Shown in pieces: positions 27,362-39,322 of a stretch of DNA of 64,000 nucleotides (its first letter is position 1; each line of letters starts with the position of its first letter). The notes beneath the pieces are model-generated. The model searched no databases. It was given only the letters and a program-made list of their open reading frames with translations, and was not told the DNA's origin. The translations under genes were made by a program, and so were the position numbers. Source of the stretch: Thermus oshimai DSM 12092 (GTDB taxonomy: Bacteria; Deinococcota; Deinococci; Deinococcales; Thermaceae); assembly GCF_000373145.1 (NCBI RefSeq), contig NZ_KB890622.1, forward strand, positions 1 to 64,000, in the 5' to 3' direction.

Positions 27362-28155
27362 GGGTTTTCCACGAGATCCTGGGGCCTTTGGACCTCCCCG
27401 ATCGCTTTGAGCGCATCGTAAGCCTCGCCCCTAACGTCACGGATGCCCTCTTCGCCCTGGGGGTGGGGGAGAGGGTGGTGGGCCGGAGCGCCTTCTGCCA
27501 CCGCCCCGCGGAGGTCCTTTCCCTCCCCGTCCTCGCCTCCTACACCAAGATCCGCACGGAGCTCCTAAGGAGCCTAAGGCCCGACCTGGTCCTCCTCTCC
27601 ACGGGGGTGCAGCGGGAGCAGGCCCTGAGGCTCAAGGAGGAGGGCTTTCCCGTCTACGCCCTGCCCCTCCCCACCAGCCCCTACGGCATCCTGGAAAACC
27701 TCTCCACTTTAGGCCACCTCCTGGACCTGGAGGAGCGGGCCACAGAGCTCGCCCACACCCTCGCCCAGCGCTACGCCCGCTTAAGGGGCCGCTTCCAGGC
27801 CACGGTCTACTTTGAGATGGACCTGGGGGGGCCCATCACCGTGGGCCGGGGGAGCTACATCGCCCAGGCCCTCCTCCACCTGGGCCTGAGGCCCCTCTTC
27901 CTGGACGTGCCCCAGGCCTACTTCACCCCGGACCTGGAGGAGGTGCGAAGGCGAAGGCCCGACCTCTTCCTCTACGAGCCCAAGCCCTGGGGGAAAAACC
28001 CCTGGGAACGGGCAAGGGCCCTGGCCCAGGAGAGGGGTTGGGACTTTCCCGTGGCCGCCACCGACGGGGACGAACTCGCCCACTACGGCCCCCTGTTCTT
28101 CGCCTTCTTGGAGAAGGTGGCGGAGCGGGTGGCGGAAACCTTAGGGCAAGCTTAA
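27358..28155 (+). CDS. BtuF-like helical-backbone metal receptor protein, cytoplasmic
   Basis: Protein of 265 residues with the fold of vitamin B12/siderophore-binding proteins: [24 protein letters not shown], then [20 protein letters not shown], and [13 protein letters not shown] toward the C-terminal lobe. Unlike transport members it has no signal peptide or lipobox, so it should stay in the cytoplasm. No permease or ATPase gene is adjacent. It overlaps hisD by 4 nt (ATGA) and must be co-expressed with it. Its ligand is unknown. Confidence 0.85.
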   Translation: MRVFHEILGPLDLPDRFERIVSLAPNVTDALFALGVGERVVGRSAFCHRPAEVLSLPVLASYTKIRTELLRSLRPDLVLLSTGVQREQALRLKEEGFPVYALPLPTSPYGILENLSTLGHLLDLEERATELAHTLAQRYARLRGRFQATVYFEMDLGGPITVGRGSYIAQALLHLGLRPLFLDVPQAYFTPDLEEVRRRRPDLFLYEPKPWGKNPWERARALAQERGWDFPVAATDGDELAHYGPLFFAFLEKVAERVAETLGQA

Positions 28156-28188
28156 GAAGGGCCTTTCCCAGGTGGGTATAGTGGGGGC

Positions 28189-29601
28189 ATGAAGCGCCTT
28201 GCCTTCGCCGGCCTTTTCCTGGGGACGGCCCTTCTCCTCACCGCCTGCCCCAATGAGTCTCCTCCGCCGCCCCCTCCCTCCACCAGCTGTACCCCCACCC
28301 CTACGGGGCTTTCCGTCCAAAGCCTGGGCTCCCAGCAGCAGACCCCCCAGGGCCTTGGGGACTTCTCGGCCCCCCATGTTCCGGGGGAGCTTTTGGTCCT
28401 TCCCGGGGGCCTCACCCCGCAGGGCCTGGCCGCCCGAGTGGAGGGGGTGCGGCCCCTTTCCGCCTTGGAAGGGGGGTTCCTGCGGGTGGGGGTGCCCAAG
28501 GGCCAGGAGCGGGCCAAGGCCGAGGCCCTCCTCCGGGCGGGGGCGCGGTTCGTGCAGCCCAACTACCTGTACTTCCCCCTTTACGTTCCGAACGATCCCC
28601 TATACCCTGCATCCCCGGCTGATCCTGCCCGCTTGCAGCCTTACCTCGTCCTCATCCACATGCAAGCAGCTTGGGACCTCGTGCGGGTGGCCTCCTACGG
28701 TTGCACCCCCATCGTGGCCGTCTTGGATACCGCCTTTAACCCCGCCCACGAGGACGCGGGACTCTTCCTTTCGGGCTACAACGCCACAGATGATGGCCTA
28801 GGTGCCAGCAACCTGGACCCATCTCCACCTCCGCCCAACAGCGCGTATGCGAACAGCGACCCCGACCACGGCCAAGGGGTGGCGGGCCTGGTGGCCGCGG
28901 CGGCGGACAACGGCAAGGGGGTGCCGGGCTTGGGCCTGGGCCGGGTGGCGGTCCTGCCGGTAAAGGTCTTCTACTGGGTGAACGGGGGTTACACCACCAC
29001 TAGCACCACTCTCGCCAAGGCCATCCGTTACGCCGCCGACCGTGGGGCGGCCCTCATCAACCTGAGCCTGGGAAGCGCCACGCCCCTGGACGGCGTGGTC
29101 CAGGACGCTCTGAACTACGCCCTCTCCAAGGGAAGCCTCCCCGTGGCCGCCGCAGGCAACAACGGCACGGACGGCCTCATGTACCCCGCTGCCTATCCCG
29201 GGGTTTTGGCCGTGGGTTCGGCCCGTCTGGACGGGGCTCGCTCCGATTTCTCCAACTACTCCTCCACCCCTAAGGACCTGGTTCTAGCCCCTGGGGGGAA
29301 CCGCACCCCAGCGCAGGCGTTTTACGTTCTTGCCCTTGGCCAGGACTACTCTTACTACGAGAGCTCGAGGCCCTACACGACAGGGGCCGGTACCTCCTTC
29401 GCCGCCCCCATGGTGAGCACGGTGGCCGCCCTTTATGTGGCCCACTACCACGCGGTCTACGGCCGGACCCCCACGGTGGGCCAGGTGAAGCAGTGCCTAA
29501 TCCAGACGGCGAGCAACGGGGGTAGCTACAACGCCCAAACCGGGTATGGCCTCCTCCGCGCCGACCGGGTCCTTTCTGACCGCACCTACTGCTTCCCCTA
29601 A
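28189..29601 (+). CDS. Subtilisin-like serine protease, predicted lipoprotein
   Basis: Exported S8 protease of 470 residues. The N terminus MKRLAFAGLFLGTALLLTAC ends in a lipobox (LTAC), then a Pro-rich linker and a propeptide (GELLVLPGG... to FVQPNYLYFPL, about 65-135). The catalytic triad is D180 (VAVLDTAF), H227 (DHGQGVAGLVAA) and S403 (GTSFAAPMVS). The oxyanion Asn is in AAAGNNGTDG. The His motif reads HGQGVAG instead of the usual HGTHVAG. ATG 28189 is 6 nt after TATAGT (28177-28182). A terminator follows, so it is monocistronic. Codon use is slightly less GC-rich than the neighbours. Confidence 0.94.
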   Translation: MKRLAFAGLFLGTALLLTACPNESPPPPPPSTSCTPTPTGLSVQSLGSQQQTPQGLGDFSAPHVPGELLVLPGGLTPQGLAARVEGVRPLSALEGGFLRVGVPKGQERAKAEALLRAGARFVQPNYLYFPLYVPNDPLYPASPADPARLQPYLVLIHMQAAWDLVRVASYGCTPIVAVLDTAFNPAHEDAGLFLSGYNATDDGLGASNLDPSPPPPNSAYANSDPDHGQGVAGLVAAAADNGKGVPGLGLGRVAVLPVKVFYWVNGGYTTTSTTLAKAIRYAADRGAALINLSLGSATPLDGVVQDALNYALSKGSLPVAAAGNNGTDGLMYPAAYPGVLAVGSARLDGARSDFSNYSSTPKDLVLAPGGNRTPAQAFYVLALGQDYSYYESSRPYTTGAGTSFAAPMVSTVAALYVAHYHAVYGRTPTVGQVKQCLIQTASNGGSYNAQTGYGLLRADRVLSDRTYCFP

Positions 29602-29618
29602 AGCCTCCCCCTTTCTTC

Positions 29619-29644
29619 CCCCGCCCTAGAGGGCGGGGGGTTTT
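29619..29644 (+). terminator. Intrinsic terminator after the subtilase gene
   Basis: Stem of 8 bp (29619-29626 with 29631-29638), TAGA loop, GG and TTTT. Confidence 0.85.
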
Positions 29645-29681
29645 CATCTCCCTAAGGGGGGAAGGGCTAGAATGGCTTTCT

Positions 29682-30815
29682 GTGCGCCGCCTTTTCCGTA
29701 TGGCCTTTCTTCTCCTCCTTCTGGCCCTCCTCTACTGGGCCTTCCCCCTTTTAGGCCCCCTCCTCCGGTATGGCCTCCCCGACCCCCGGGGCCTGGACCG
29801 GCCCCTGACCCTCCTCGTCTACGGGGTTTCCCCGGAGTACTCGGGCTATCACCAAAGGGCCCCCGAGCGCTTTAGGGGCCTGGCGGACACCGTCCTCCTG
29901 GTGCGGCTGGACCCCGGGGCGAACCGGGCGGTGGTCCTCTCCATTCCCCGGGACGTGTGGGTGGACCTTCCGGGGTACGGATGGCACAAGATCAACGCCG
30001 CCAACCCCCTGGGGGGCCCCAAGCTCCTGAAGGCGGCCGTGGCCCAGGCCGTGGGGGTGGAGGCGGAGCGCTTTGTGGCGGTGAGCCTAAACGCCCTTTA
30101 CGCCTTCGTGGACGCCCTGGGGGGGGTGAGGGTGTGCGTGGAGAAGCCCCTCCGGTATGAGGACAAGGCGGCGGGGCTTTCCATAGACCTGAAGCCCGGC
30201 TGCCAGGTGCTGGACGGCAAAGGGGCGGAGGGCTTCCTCCGCTTCCGGCACGACGCCCTGGGGGATATCGGGCGCATCCAGCGCCAGCAGGCCTTCTTCC
30301 AGGCCCTAAAGGAGAAGGTCCTAAGCCCCGCTGGCCTCCTCCGCCTACCCCGGGCGGTGGCCCAGGCGGAGGCCCATGTGCGCACGGACCTTTCCCGAGA
30401 GGAGGTGGGGCGGATCCTGGGCTTTGCCCTAAGGCGCCCCGAGCTCGTAAGCCTCCTCCTTCCGGGCCACTTCGGGGGGGGGTGGCAGGTGGACCGGGAA
30501 GCCCTTTTGGAGCTCCGCGCCCTCTACTTTGAGGGGCGGGCTTGGTCCGAGGAGGCCTCCCTAAGGGGGCGCACCGTGGCCCTGGTCTACGGCCCTTCCG
30601 CGGAAGGAAAGGCGGAGGAGGTGGCGGAACGGCTTAGGGCCCTGGGCCTGAAGGTTTGGAAGCGCCCCCTCGAGGCCGACCCCCCCCGCACGGAGGTCCT
30701 GGAAAACGGCCCTGGCCTTTTGGCCCGCGCCCTAGGGGAGGCCCTTGGGGTGCCCCACCGGGTGAGCGGAGAGGCCCTTTTGGGGGCCGACCTCACCCTC
30801 CGCCTCGGGCCATAA
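29682..30815 (+). CDS. LytR-CpsA-Psr (LCP) family wall-polymer transferase
   Basis: Membrane-anchored enzyme of 377 residues that attaches lipid-linked polymers to peptidoglycan. One N-terminal TM helix (MAFLLLLLALLYWAFPLL) precedes the LCP domain: LTLLVYGVSPE, DTVLLVRLDPGANRAVVLSIPRDVWV, KINAANPLGGPKLL and RFRHDALGDIGRIQRQQ. The last ~90 residues form a LytR_C-like domain (GRTVALVYGPSAEGKAEEVAERL). The start is GTG 29682, 8 nt after TAGAAT (29668-29673). With csaB at 61 kb, it fits assembly of pyruvylated secondary wall polymers that hold the outer layer. Confidence 0.93.
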   Translation: MRRLFRMAFLLLLLALLYWAFPLLGPLLRYGLPDPRGLDRPLTLLVYGVSPEYSGYHQRAPERFRGLADTVLLVRLDPGANRAVVLSIPRDVWVDLPGYGWHKINAANPLGGPKLLKAAVAQAVGVEAERFVAVSLNALYAFVDALGGVRVCVEKPLRYEDKAAGLSIDLKPGCQVLDGKGAEGFLRFRHDALGDIGRIQRQQAFFQALKEKVLSPAGLLRLPRAVAQAEAHVRTDLSREEVGRILGFALRRPELVSLLLPGHFGGGWQVDREALLELRALYFEGRAWSEEASLRGRTVALVYGPSAEGKAEEVAERLRALGLKVWKRPLEADPPRTEVLENGPGLLARALGEALGVPHRVSGEALLGADLTLRLGP

Positions 30816-30822
30816 TGGGGGC

Positions 30823-31899
30823 ATGCCGGCGATCAAGGACCTGCGCCTTATCCCGTTTTCCATCCCCCTAAGGGCCCCTTTGCGCTGGGGCAAGGCCTCG
30901 GAGATGGCGGCCCTGGAGCACGCCCTCTTGGAGGTGGAGCTATCGGATGGGAGCCTCGGCCGGGCGGAGGTGGCCATCCGCCCCACCATCTACGGGGAGA
31001 CCCTGGGGAGCGTGCGCTCCGGGCTGGAGTACCTGAGGCCCAAGCTCCTTGGCCTCGAGGCCGAGGACCAGGATGCCATCCGGGCGGTCTTGGAGGCCTT
31101 CCCCTTCAACTACGGCCTAAAGGGGGCCCTGGACACCGCCCTTTGGGAGGCCTGGGCCAGGAGCGAGGGGGAGGAGCTCCACCAGGTCCTGAAGCCCGCC
31201 AAGCACCGGGTGCGGGTGGCCTACATCCTGGGCATGGCCTCGGAGGAGGAGATGCTGGCAGACGCCCAAATGGCCCACGGGGCGGGGGTCCGGGTCTTCA
31301 AGGTGAAGGTGGGCCGGGACCTGGAGGAGGACCGTAAGAAACTCCTCCGCCTAAGGGAGGCGTTCCCCGACGTGGAGCTTTACGCGGACGCCAACGAGAC
31401 CCTAAGCCCCAAGGAGGCCGAGGCCTACCTGAAGGCCTGGCGGGAGATGGGCCTTCTCTACGTGGAAGAGCCCCTCCCCGTTGAGGAGGTCCTGGCCCGC
31501 AAGGCCCTCAAGTCCAAGGGCCTCCTACCCCTCATCGCCGACGACTCCGCCATGACCCCGAGGGACCTCAGGCGGGAGCTTGCGCTGGACACCTTTGACA
31601 TCCTGAACCTCAAGCCCGCCCGCACAGGGATAACCTGGACCCTGGAGATGCTGGCCTTAGCCCGGGAAAAGGGCAAGCGGGCCATGGTGGGCAGCCAAGC
31701 CCAAAGCAGCTTCGGGGCCTACCAGTCGGCCCTCCTCGCCTTCCAGCAGGGGGTGACGGAGCCTTCCGAGCTCGCCTTCCACCTCAAGGCGGAAGGGGGC
31801 TTTCTGGACTTCCCCGCCTTCCGGGAGGGCTGGCTTTACTGGGAGGACCTGGTGGAGGCCCGCTTCCAGGAGGAGGCCTTCCTCCGCTACGCCCGCTAA
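30823..31899 (+). CDS. Enolase-superfamily enzyme (muconate lactonizing enzyme subgroup)
   Basis: Enzyme of 358 residues with capping domain and barrel. Active-site features are FKVKVGRD (KxK base), VELYADANETLS and LYVEEPLP and PLIADDSAMT (three Mg2+ acids), and the opposite Lys in FDILNLKPARTG. This pattern fits dipeptide epimerases, N-succinylamino-acid racemases or o-succinylbenzoate synthases; I cannot pick one, and no menaquinone gene is adjacent. ATG 30823 is 6 nt after CATAAT (30811-30816), which contains the stop of the LCP gene. Confidence 0.88.
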   Translation: MPAIKDLRLIPFSIPLRAPLRWGKASEMAALEHALLEVELSDGSLGRAEVAIRPTIYGETLGSVRSGLEYLRPKLLGLEAEDQDAIRAVLEAFPFNYGLKGALDTALWEAWARSEGEELHQVLKPAKHRVRVAYILGMASEEEMLADAQMAHGAGVRVFKVKVGRDLEEDRKKLLRLREAFPDVELYADANETLSPKEAEAYLKAWREMGLLYVEEPLPVEEVLARKALKSKGLLPLIADDSAMTPRDLRRELALDTFDILNLKPARTGITWTLEMLALAREKGKRAMVGSQAQSSFGAYQSALLAFQQGVTEPSELAFHLKAEGGFLDFPAFREGWLYWEDLVEARFQEEAFLRYAR

Positions 31900-31944
31900 G
31901 CCTTGCCCGTTCCCGGCCCCTTGCCGTAGGATGAGGCCGGTTTC

Positions 31945-32033
31945 GCCGGGGTGGCGGAACGGTAGACGCTGCGGACTTAAAATCCGCTGGGGGAAAATCC
32001 CCCGTACGGGTTCGAGTCCCGTCCCCGGCACCA
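31945..32033 (+). tRNA. tRNA-Leu (anticodon UAA)
   Basis: Class II tRNA with a long variable arm. The acceptor stem is GCCGGGG (31945-31951) with CCCCGGC (32023-32029), A discriminator and encoded CCA (32031-32033). The anticodon loop CTTAAAA lies in the stem GCGGA/TCCGC. The T arm has GTTCGAG. The GGGGGAAAATCCCCC variable arm is clear. UAA reads TTA/TTG codons, which are rare in this genome. Confidence 0.97.
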
Positions 32034-32037
32034 AAAG

Positions 32038-32069
32038 GCCCCCGCCGGGATGCCCGGCGGGGGCTTTTT
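32038..32069. terminator. Bidirectional terminator between tRNA-Leu and acnA
   Basis: Perfect 12-bp GC stem (32038-32049 with 32053-32064) with ATG loop, then TTTTT on the plus strand. Read from the minus strand it is followed by CTTTTGG, so it can also end the aconitase transcript. Confidence 0.88.
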
Positions 32070-32074
32070 AGGTA

Positions 32075-32102
32075 CCCCGCCGAAGCGAAAGCCTCGGCGG
32101 GG
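32075..32102. repeat. 28-bp palindromic repeat, copy 2
   Basis: A 9-bp GC stem closed by a GC-GAAA-GC apex. It matches the reverse complement of copy 1 (11800-11827) at 26 of 28 positions. It lies 13 nt from the acnA stop. Confidence 0.65.
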
Positions 32103-32115
32103 GCCCCAGGGGGGC

Positions 32116-34821
<2,706 letters not shown>

Positions 34822-34926
34822 GGCGCTCCTTTCCCTTCCCCCAAAAAGGGAACGGGGAGGTGGGGTGGATTGTGGGGGAAGTTTGGGCTCCGAGGGGGGG
34901 CGCCCGCCCCGGCTTCCCCCACTATA
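34822..34926 (-). promoter_or_regulatory. acnA leader and promoter region
   Basis: Minus-strand TATAGT (34921-34926) overlaps the stop of the upstream AhpD-like gene. A GC-rich leader with a GGGGCGGGCGCCCCCCC dyad and a CCCCGTTCCCTTTTTGGGGG stem-like segment leads to the acnA ribosome site. I see no recognisable riboswitch. Confidence 0.45.
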
Positions 34927-35272
34927 GCACTTCCAGAAGAGAGGTGGCGTGGCCTAGGACGGCGTTGGCCTGGGCCAGGCGGGCGATCTTCAGGGTTTCC
35001 AGGAGGGCCTCCTTGGGGATGCCGAGCCCCTTGGCCCGGTGGGCCATGGCCCGCACGCAGGGCTCGGAGCCCGTGGCCAGGGCGATGCCCAGGAGGATAA
35101 GGGTCCGGGTCTTCTCGTCCAGGGCCCCCTCTTCGGGCATGGCGAAGCTCCAGCTCCGCCCGTGCTCCAGCAGGAGGCTCGGGGCCTTTTCCAGAAGGAG
35201 GGGGATGGCCTCGGGGAGGCCCTCCCCCAGGTTGGCCTGCATGGCCTGGAAGATGCGTTCCTGGGTGGTCAT
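34922..35272 (-). CDS. Carboxymuconolactone decarboxylase/AhpD-like protein
   Basis: Helical protein of 116 residues. The CMD core is [47 protein letters not shown]. Only one Cys is present ([10 protein letters not shown]), so the CxxC redox pair of AhpD is missing and peroxidase-reductant activity is doubtful; a gamma-CMD-type or structural role is possible. It follows the alpha/beta hydrolase gene by 4 nt at the end of the efflux operon. Confidence 0.85.
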   Translation of the reverse strand: MTTQERIFQAMQANLGEGLPEAIPLLLEKAPSLLLEHGRSWSFAMPEEGALDEKTRTLILLGIALATGSEPCVRAMAHRAKGLGIPKEALLETLKIARLAQANAVLGHATSLLEVL

Positions 35273-35276
35273 GCCC

Positions 35277-36023
35277 TTAGCGTACCGCCTGGGGCGGGGG
35301 CGGGGTGGAGAGGCCGAGGCTTTCCAGGAAGAGGAGGACCTCCTCCCCGATCTCCCGCCAGAGGGCCTCCCGGGGCCTCTTGGGGGGCCTATCCCCCCGC
35401 TGGGGGCCGTAGGCCCCGAAGCCCGCGTGGTTGAGCCCGGGGAGGAAGACCACCCGGGCCCCTTTGGGGAGCCTCTTGGCCTTTTCCCGGGCCTCGGCAG
35501 GGGGCAGGAGGCCGTCCTCCTCCCCGTAGAGGGCCAGGGTGGGGAGGTTTTGGGCGGAGAGGTCCCCCTCCGGGTAGGCGGCGAAGAGGAGGAGGGGGAG
35601 CCCTTCCCGGGCGGCGAGCTCCGCCGCGGCCACCCCCCCTAGGCTGTGCCCCCCCACGATGAGGGGGAGGCCCGGGAAGTCCCGGGCGGCCTCGAGGGCC
35701 CGCTCCTTCCCCAAAAGGGCGATCCCCGAGGGCACCTTGAGGAGGGCCACCGCGTAGCCCTGCGCCTTCAGGGGGGCGAGGACGGGGGCGTAGGCCAGGG
35801 GGTCCACCCGCCCCCCGGGGTAGAAGGCCAGGAGGGCCTTGGGGGCTTTGGGGGCCAGGAGGAAGCCGTAGGGCCTTTCCTCCCCCCCCGCCTTTTGGAA
35901 GGCCTCCCGGGCTAGTGCTTCCGCGGGGTAGGGGCGGAGGAAGTAAAGGCTTAAGGCCACCACCAGCCCCGCCAGGAGGAAGGCCGCGGGGATGAAGTAG
36001 AGGAGAAGCCGCTTGGCGCTCAC
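35277..36023 (-). CDS. Membrane-anchored alpha/beta hydrolase
   Basis: Protein of 248 residues with one N-terminal TM helix (LLLYFIPAAFLLAGLVVALSL). The catalytic domain should face the periplasm. The nucleophile elbow is GGHSLGGVAAAELA, the acid is in LALYGEEDGLLPP and the His in LPGLNHAGFG, so the triad is complete. It resembles the dienelactone-hydrolase/carboxylesterase group. The start is GTG 36023, overlapping the RND stop by 4 nt, so it is co-translated with the pump. It could hydrolyse an ester-containing pump substrate, which is inference. Confidence 0.88.
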   Translation of the reverse strand: MSAKRLLLYFIPAAFLLAGLVVALSLYFLRPYPAEALAREAFQKAGGEERPYGFLLAPKAPKALLAFYPGGRVDPLAYAPVLAPLKAQGYAVALLKVPSGIALLGKERALEAARDFPGLPLIVGGHSLGGVAAAELAAREGLPLLLFAAYPEGDLSAQNLPTLALYGEEDGLLPPAEAREKAKRLPKGARVVFLPGLNHAGFGAYGPQRGDRPPKRPREALWREIGEEVLLFLESLGLSTPPPPQAVR

Positions 36024-39000
36024 GTGAGCACCTCCGCCTTTTCCCGCGCCCTTCCCTCAAAGGCGAAGAAGGCCGCGGGCACCACGAAGAGGGTGAGGAG
36101 GGTGGAGGAGAGGAGCCCCCCCAGGATGATGACCCCTAAAGGCCTCCGGTACTCCGCCCCCTCCCCCGTGCCCAGGAGGAGGGGCAGGCTGATGATGAGC
36201 ACCGTGAGGGTGGTCATGAGGATGGGCCTGAGCCGAAGCCTCGCCGCCTCCACCAGGGCCTCTTTGAGGGGCCTTTCCTCCATGCGGCGCACGGCGAAGT
36301 CCAGGAGGAGGATGGCGTTTTTGGTCACCAGGCCGATGAGCATCACCACCCCCAGGACGCTGATCACGTCCAGGCCCGTGCCCAGGAGGTAGGTGAGCCA
36401 GAAGGCCCCCACCAGGGCTAGGGGCACGGGGAGGAGGAGGTAAAGGGGGTAGCGCCAGGCGTTGAACTGGCTGGCGATGACCAGGTAGTTCAGCACCAGG
36501 GCCAACAGGAAGGCCAGGGGGGCCAGGCGGGCGAGCTCCCCGGTGAAGCTCCCAAGCCCCGCGCTCACCAGGCCGACCCCGTCCCCCAGGAGGCCCTTCG
36601 CCTCAAACTCCGCCTCCAGCTCCCGCTGGATCTGGAAGGTGCCCGGGGCGCCTGGGCGCAGGTTGATGTTGACCCCTGCGGCGTAGGCCTGGTTGCGGCG
36701 GGAGATGAGGGTGGGGCCGGGGCGCTCCTCAAACCGCCCCAGGCTCCCCAAGGGCAGGAAGGCCTGGAGGGCGGGGGCGTAGACGGGAAGGCTTAGGAGG
36801 TCGGTCTCCCCGGAAAGGCGAAGGGGGTCTGCCTGGACGCGCACGGGGAACTCCTCCCCGCCCCGGCGGGCGGTGGCCGCCTGGACCCCTGAGAGGTAGA
36901 GCCTCAAGGTCTGGGCCAGGTCGCTTGGGGTGAGGCCGGTGCCCGCAAGCTTAGAGGGGTCGGGGACGAAGACCCGCTCCCGTTGGGTGGCCTCGAGGGT
37001 GCTCTTGACGTTCAGCACGTAGGGCTTGGAGCGGATGAGCTCCACCATGGCCGCCACCCGCTCCTCCAGGAGGGCCCGGTCGGGGCTCGTCACGAAGAAC
37101 TGTAGGTCCGCGTCCCCCGCCTCGGGGCCCGTCTGGGCCAAAACGCGGAGGTCGGCCCCGGGGAAGCCCTTTAAGACCTCCTTCCCCTCCCGGTTAAAGG
37201 CCTCGGTGAGGGTGAAGATGTCGGGCCGCTCCCCCTTGGGCTTGAGGACCACCTGGAGCTGGATGCGGCTCGGGTCCCCCACCTGGGCCCCGCCGGTGGC
37301 GCTGGCCCCCACGGTGGTCACCACCCGTTCCACCGCGGGGTGGGCCAGGAAGTAGCCCTCCAGCGCCCGGGCCGCCCGGTCGGAAAGGGGCAGGGGGGTG
37401 TCCTTGGGGAGGAGGAGGGTGGCGGTGAGGACCCCGGTGTCGGACTGGGGGGTGAAGTTGAAGGGGATCCGGGGCAGGATGGGGAAGATGGAGAGGAAGG
37501 CCCCTCCCGCCAGGAGGAGGACCAGCCAGGGCCGCCTTAAGGCCCCTTCCAGGCTCCGGGCGTAGCCCTCGGTGAGGCGCCTAAGCCCCCCTTCCACCCC
37601 CTCGTGCAGGAGGCGGGCGAGGGCCCCGGCCAGGTCAAGGAGGAAGCGGGCGAGGTAGCGGAGAAGCCCGAGGAGGGCGGGGTAGAGGGGCAGGAGGAGG
37701 AGGTAGAGGGGGCCTTCCCGAAGGAGGAGGAAGAAGCTCCCCGCGCCCACAAGAAGCCCCAGGGGCCGGTAGAACCCCTGCCGGTAGGCCCAGAGGAGGT
37801 CTTTGGGGAGAAGGCGAAGGGCGCGGAGGGCCTCCCGGAAGGCGGGGGGCTCGGGGTCGGGGAAGTAGGCCAGGCGCACGGTGAGGAAGAGGAGGGCTTC
37901 CAGCCAGCTCACCGCGATGGCCGCGGCCATGCCCAGGCCGAACTGCTGGAAGATCTGCCCGATGAGCCCGGGGAGGAAGCTGATGGGCAGGAAGACGGCG
38001 AGGAGGCTTAGGGTGGCCGCGGCCACGGCCACGCTCACCTCGCTCGCCCCCTTTAGCACCGCCTCCTTCAGGCCGTAGCCCATCTTCCGGTAGCGGTCTA
38101 TGTTCTCCGCCACCACGATGGAGTCGTCCACCACGATGCCCACCGCCACCGTGAGGGCCAGGAGGCTGATGAGGTTGTAGGTGAAGCCCAGAAGCCCGAA
38201 GAGGAGGATGGCCCCCGAAAGGGTGATGGGGATGGCCAGGATCACGGAGAAGACGGAGTTGAGCTTGCCCAGGAAGAGGAGGACCACCAAGGAGACGGCG
38301 AAGGCCGCCAAGAAGGCCTCCCGCACGGTGTCCTCCACCGCGGCCCGGATGAAGCGGGTGGTGTCCAGGGCCACCTCCGCCTGGAAGCCCCTGGGAAGCC
38401 GGATCTCCTTCAGGGCCTCCTTCACCCCGTCGGCCACGGCCACGGCGTTGGCGTCCGGGGTCTTCACCACCGCCAGGAGGACCGCGGGCCGGCCGTTTAA
38501 GCGGTTTAAGGTGGTGGGCTCCTCCGTGGCCTCCACCACCCGGGCCACGTCCCGCACCTTGAGGCCCCGGCTTGGGTCCACCAGGACCTCGGCCACCTCC
38601 TTGGCGGTGGCGGGGGTGTTCCTGAGGGTGTAGACCAGGCGCTTTTCCCCCTCCTCCAGGCTCCCCAAGGGGAGGTTGAGGGCGGAGGCGGAAAGGGCCT
38701 GGACCACCTGCCCCGGGGCCACCCCCAGGGCCTGGAGGCGGTCCGGGTCCAGGTAGACCTGGATGGCGGTCTTGGGGGCCCCGGTGAGGCGGATGTCCGC
38801 CACCCCGGGGACCAGCTGGAGCTTGGGTTTGAGCTCCCGTTCGGCGTAGCGCAGGACCCGGGCCAGGCTCTCCCCGGGGGCCTCGAGGGCCACGTAGAGG
38901 ATGGGGCTGGCGGAGGGGTCAAACTTCTGCACCACGGGGGCCGAGGCGTCCCTGGGAAGGGCGCTTCGCACCGCGGCCACCTTCTGGCTCACCTCCACCG

Positions 39001-39322
39001 CCGCCTGGTCCACGTTCACCCCTTGCTTGAGCTGCACGAAGACCAGGCTGAACCCCTCGGTGGAGGAGCTCCCGATGGTGTCCACCCCGCTTAGGGTGGA
39101 GAGGGCGTCCTCCAGGGGCTTGGAAATCTGCTCCGCCACCTCCTCGGGCCCCGCCCCCGGGTAGGCGGTGGAGACCGCCACCACCGGCACCTGGAAGCGG
39201 GGCAGGAGCTCCACCCCAAGCCCCAGGCCCAAAAGAAGCCCCACCAGGACGAGCCCCACGAAGATGGCCGTGGCGAAGACGAAGCGCTCCACAAAGAAGG
39301 CCACCAGGGGGTTCGTCCTCAC
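36020..39322 (-). CDS. RND-family efflux transporter (HAE/AcrB-like) with extra insert
   Basis: Inner-membrane pump of 1100 residues. The proton relay is intact: VAVGIVVDDSIVVAENIDRY (Asp pair in TM4) and VMLIGLVTKNAILLLDFAVRR (Lys in TM10). The two periplasmic loops are complete. Between TM6 and TM7 there are about 110 residues (PDPEPPAFREALRALRLL through LLHEGVEGGLRRL) with two added hydrophobic stretches (RPLGLLVGAGSFFLLL, LYLLLLPLYPALLGLL), longer than in AcrB. It starts at GTG 39322 behind GGAGGTG and overlaps the adaptor gene by 4 nt. Substrate unknown; drug or solvent export controlled by the upstream MarR is plausible. Confidence 0.95.
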   Translation of the reverse strand: MRTNPLVAFFVERFVFATAIFVGLVLVGLLLGLGLGVELLPRFQVPVVAVSTAYPGAGPEEVAEQISKPLEDALSTLSGVDTIGSSSTEGFSLVFVQLKQGVNVDQAAVEVSQKVAAVRSALPRDASAPVVQKFDPSASPILYVALEAPGESLARVLRYAERELKPKLQLVPGVADIRLTGAPKTAIQVYLDPDRLQALGVAPGQVVQALSASALNLPLGSLEEGEKRLVYTLRNTPATAKEVAEVLVDPSRGLKVRDVARVVEATEEPTTLNRLNGRPAVLLAVVKTPDANAVAVADGVKEALKEIRLPRGFQAEVALDTTRFIRAAVEDTVREAFLAAFAVSLVVLLFLGKLNSVFSVILAIPITLSGAILLFGLLGFTYNLISLLALTVAVGIVVDDSIVVAENIDRYRKMGYGLKEAVLKGASEVSVAVAAATLSLLAVFLPISFLPGLIGQIFQQFGLGMAAAIAVSWLEALLFLTVRLAYFPDPEPPAFREALRALRLLPKDLLWAYRQGFYRPLGLLVGAGSFFLLLREGPLYLLLLPLYPALLGLLRYLARFLLDLAGALARLLHEGVEGGLRRLTEGYARSLEGALRRPWLVLLLAGGAFLSIFPILPRIPFNFTPQSDTGVLTATLLLPKDTPLPLSDRAARALEGYFLAHPAVERVVTTVGASATGGAQVGDPSRIQLQVVLKPKGERPDIFTLTEAFNREGKEVLKGFPGADLRVLAQTGPEAGDADLQFFVTSPDRALLEERVAAMVELIRSKPYVLNVKSTLEATQRERVFVPDPSKLAGTGLTPSDLAQTLRLYLSGVQAATARRGGEEFPVRVQADPLRLSGETDLLSLPVYAPALQAFLPLGSLGRFEERPGPTLISRRNQAYAAGVNINLRPGAPGTFQIQRELEAEFEAKGLLGDGVGLVSAGLGSFTGELARLAPLAFLLALVLNYLVIASQFNAWRYPLYLLLPVPLALVGAFWLTYLLGTGLDVISVLGVVMLIGLVTKNAILLLDFAVRRMEERPLKEALVEAARLRLRPILMTTLTVLIISLPLLLGTGEGAEYRRPLGVIILGGLLSSTLLTLFVVPAAFFAFEGRAREKAEVLT

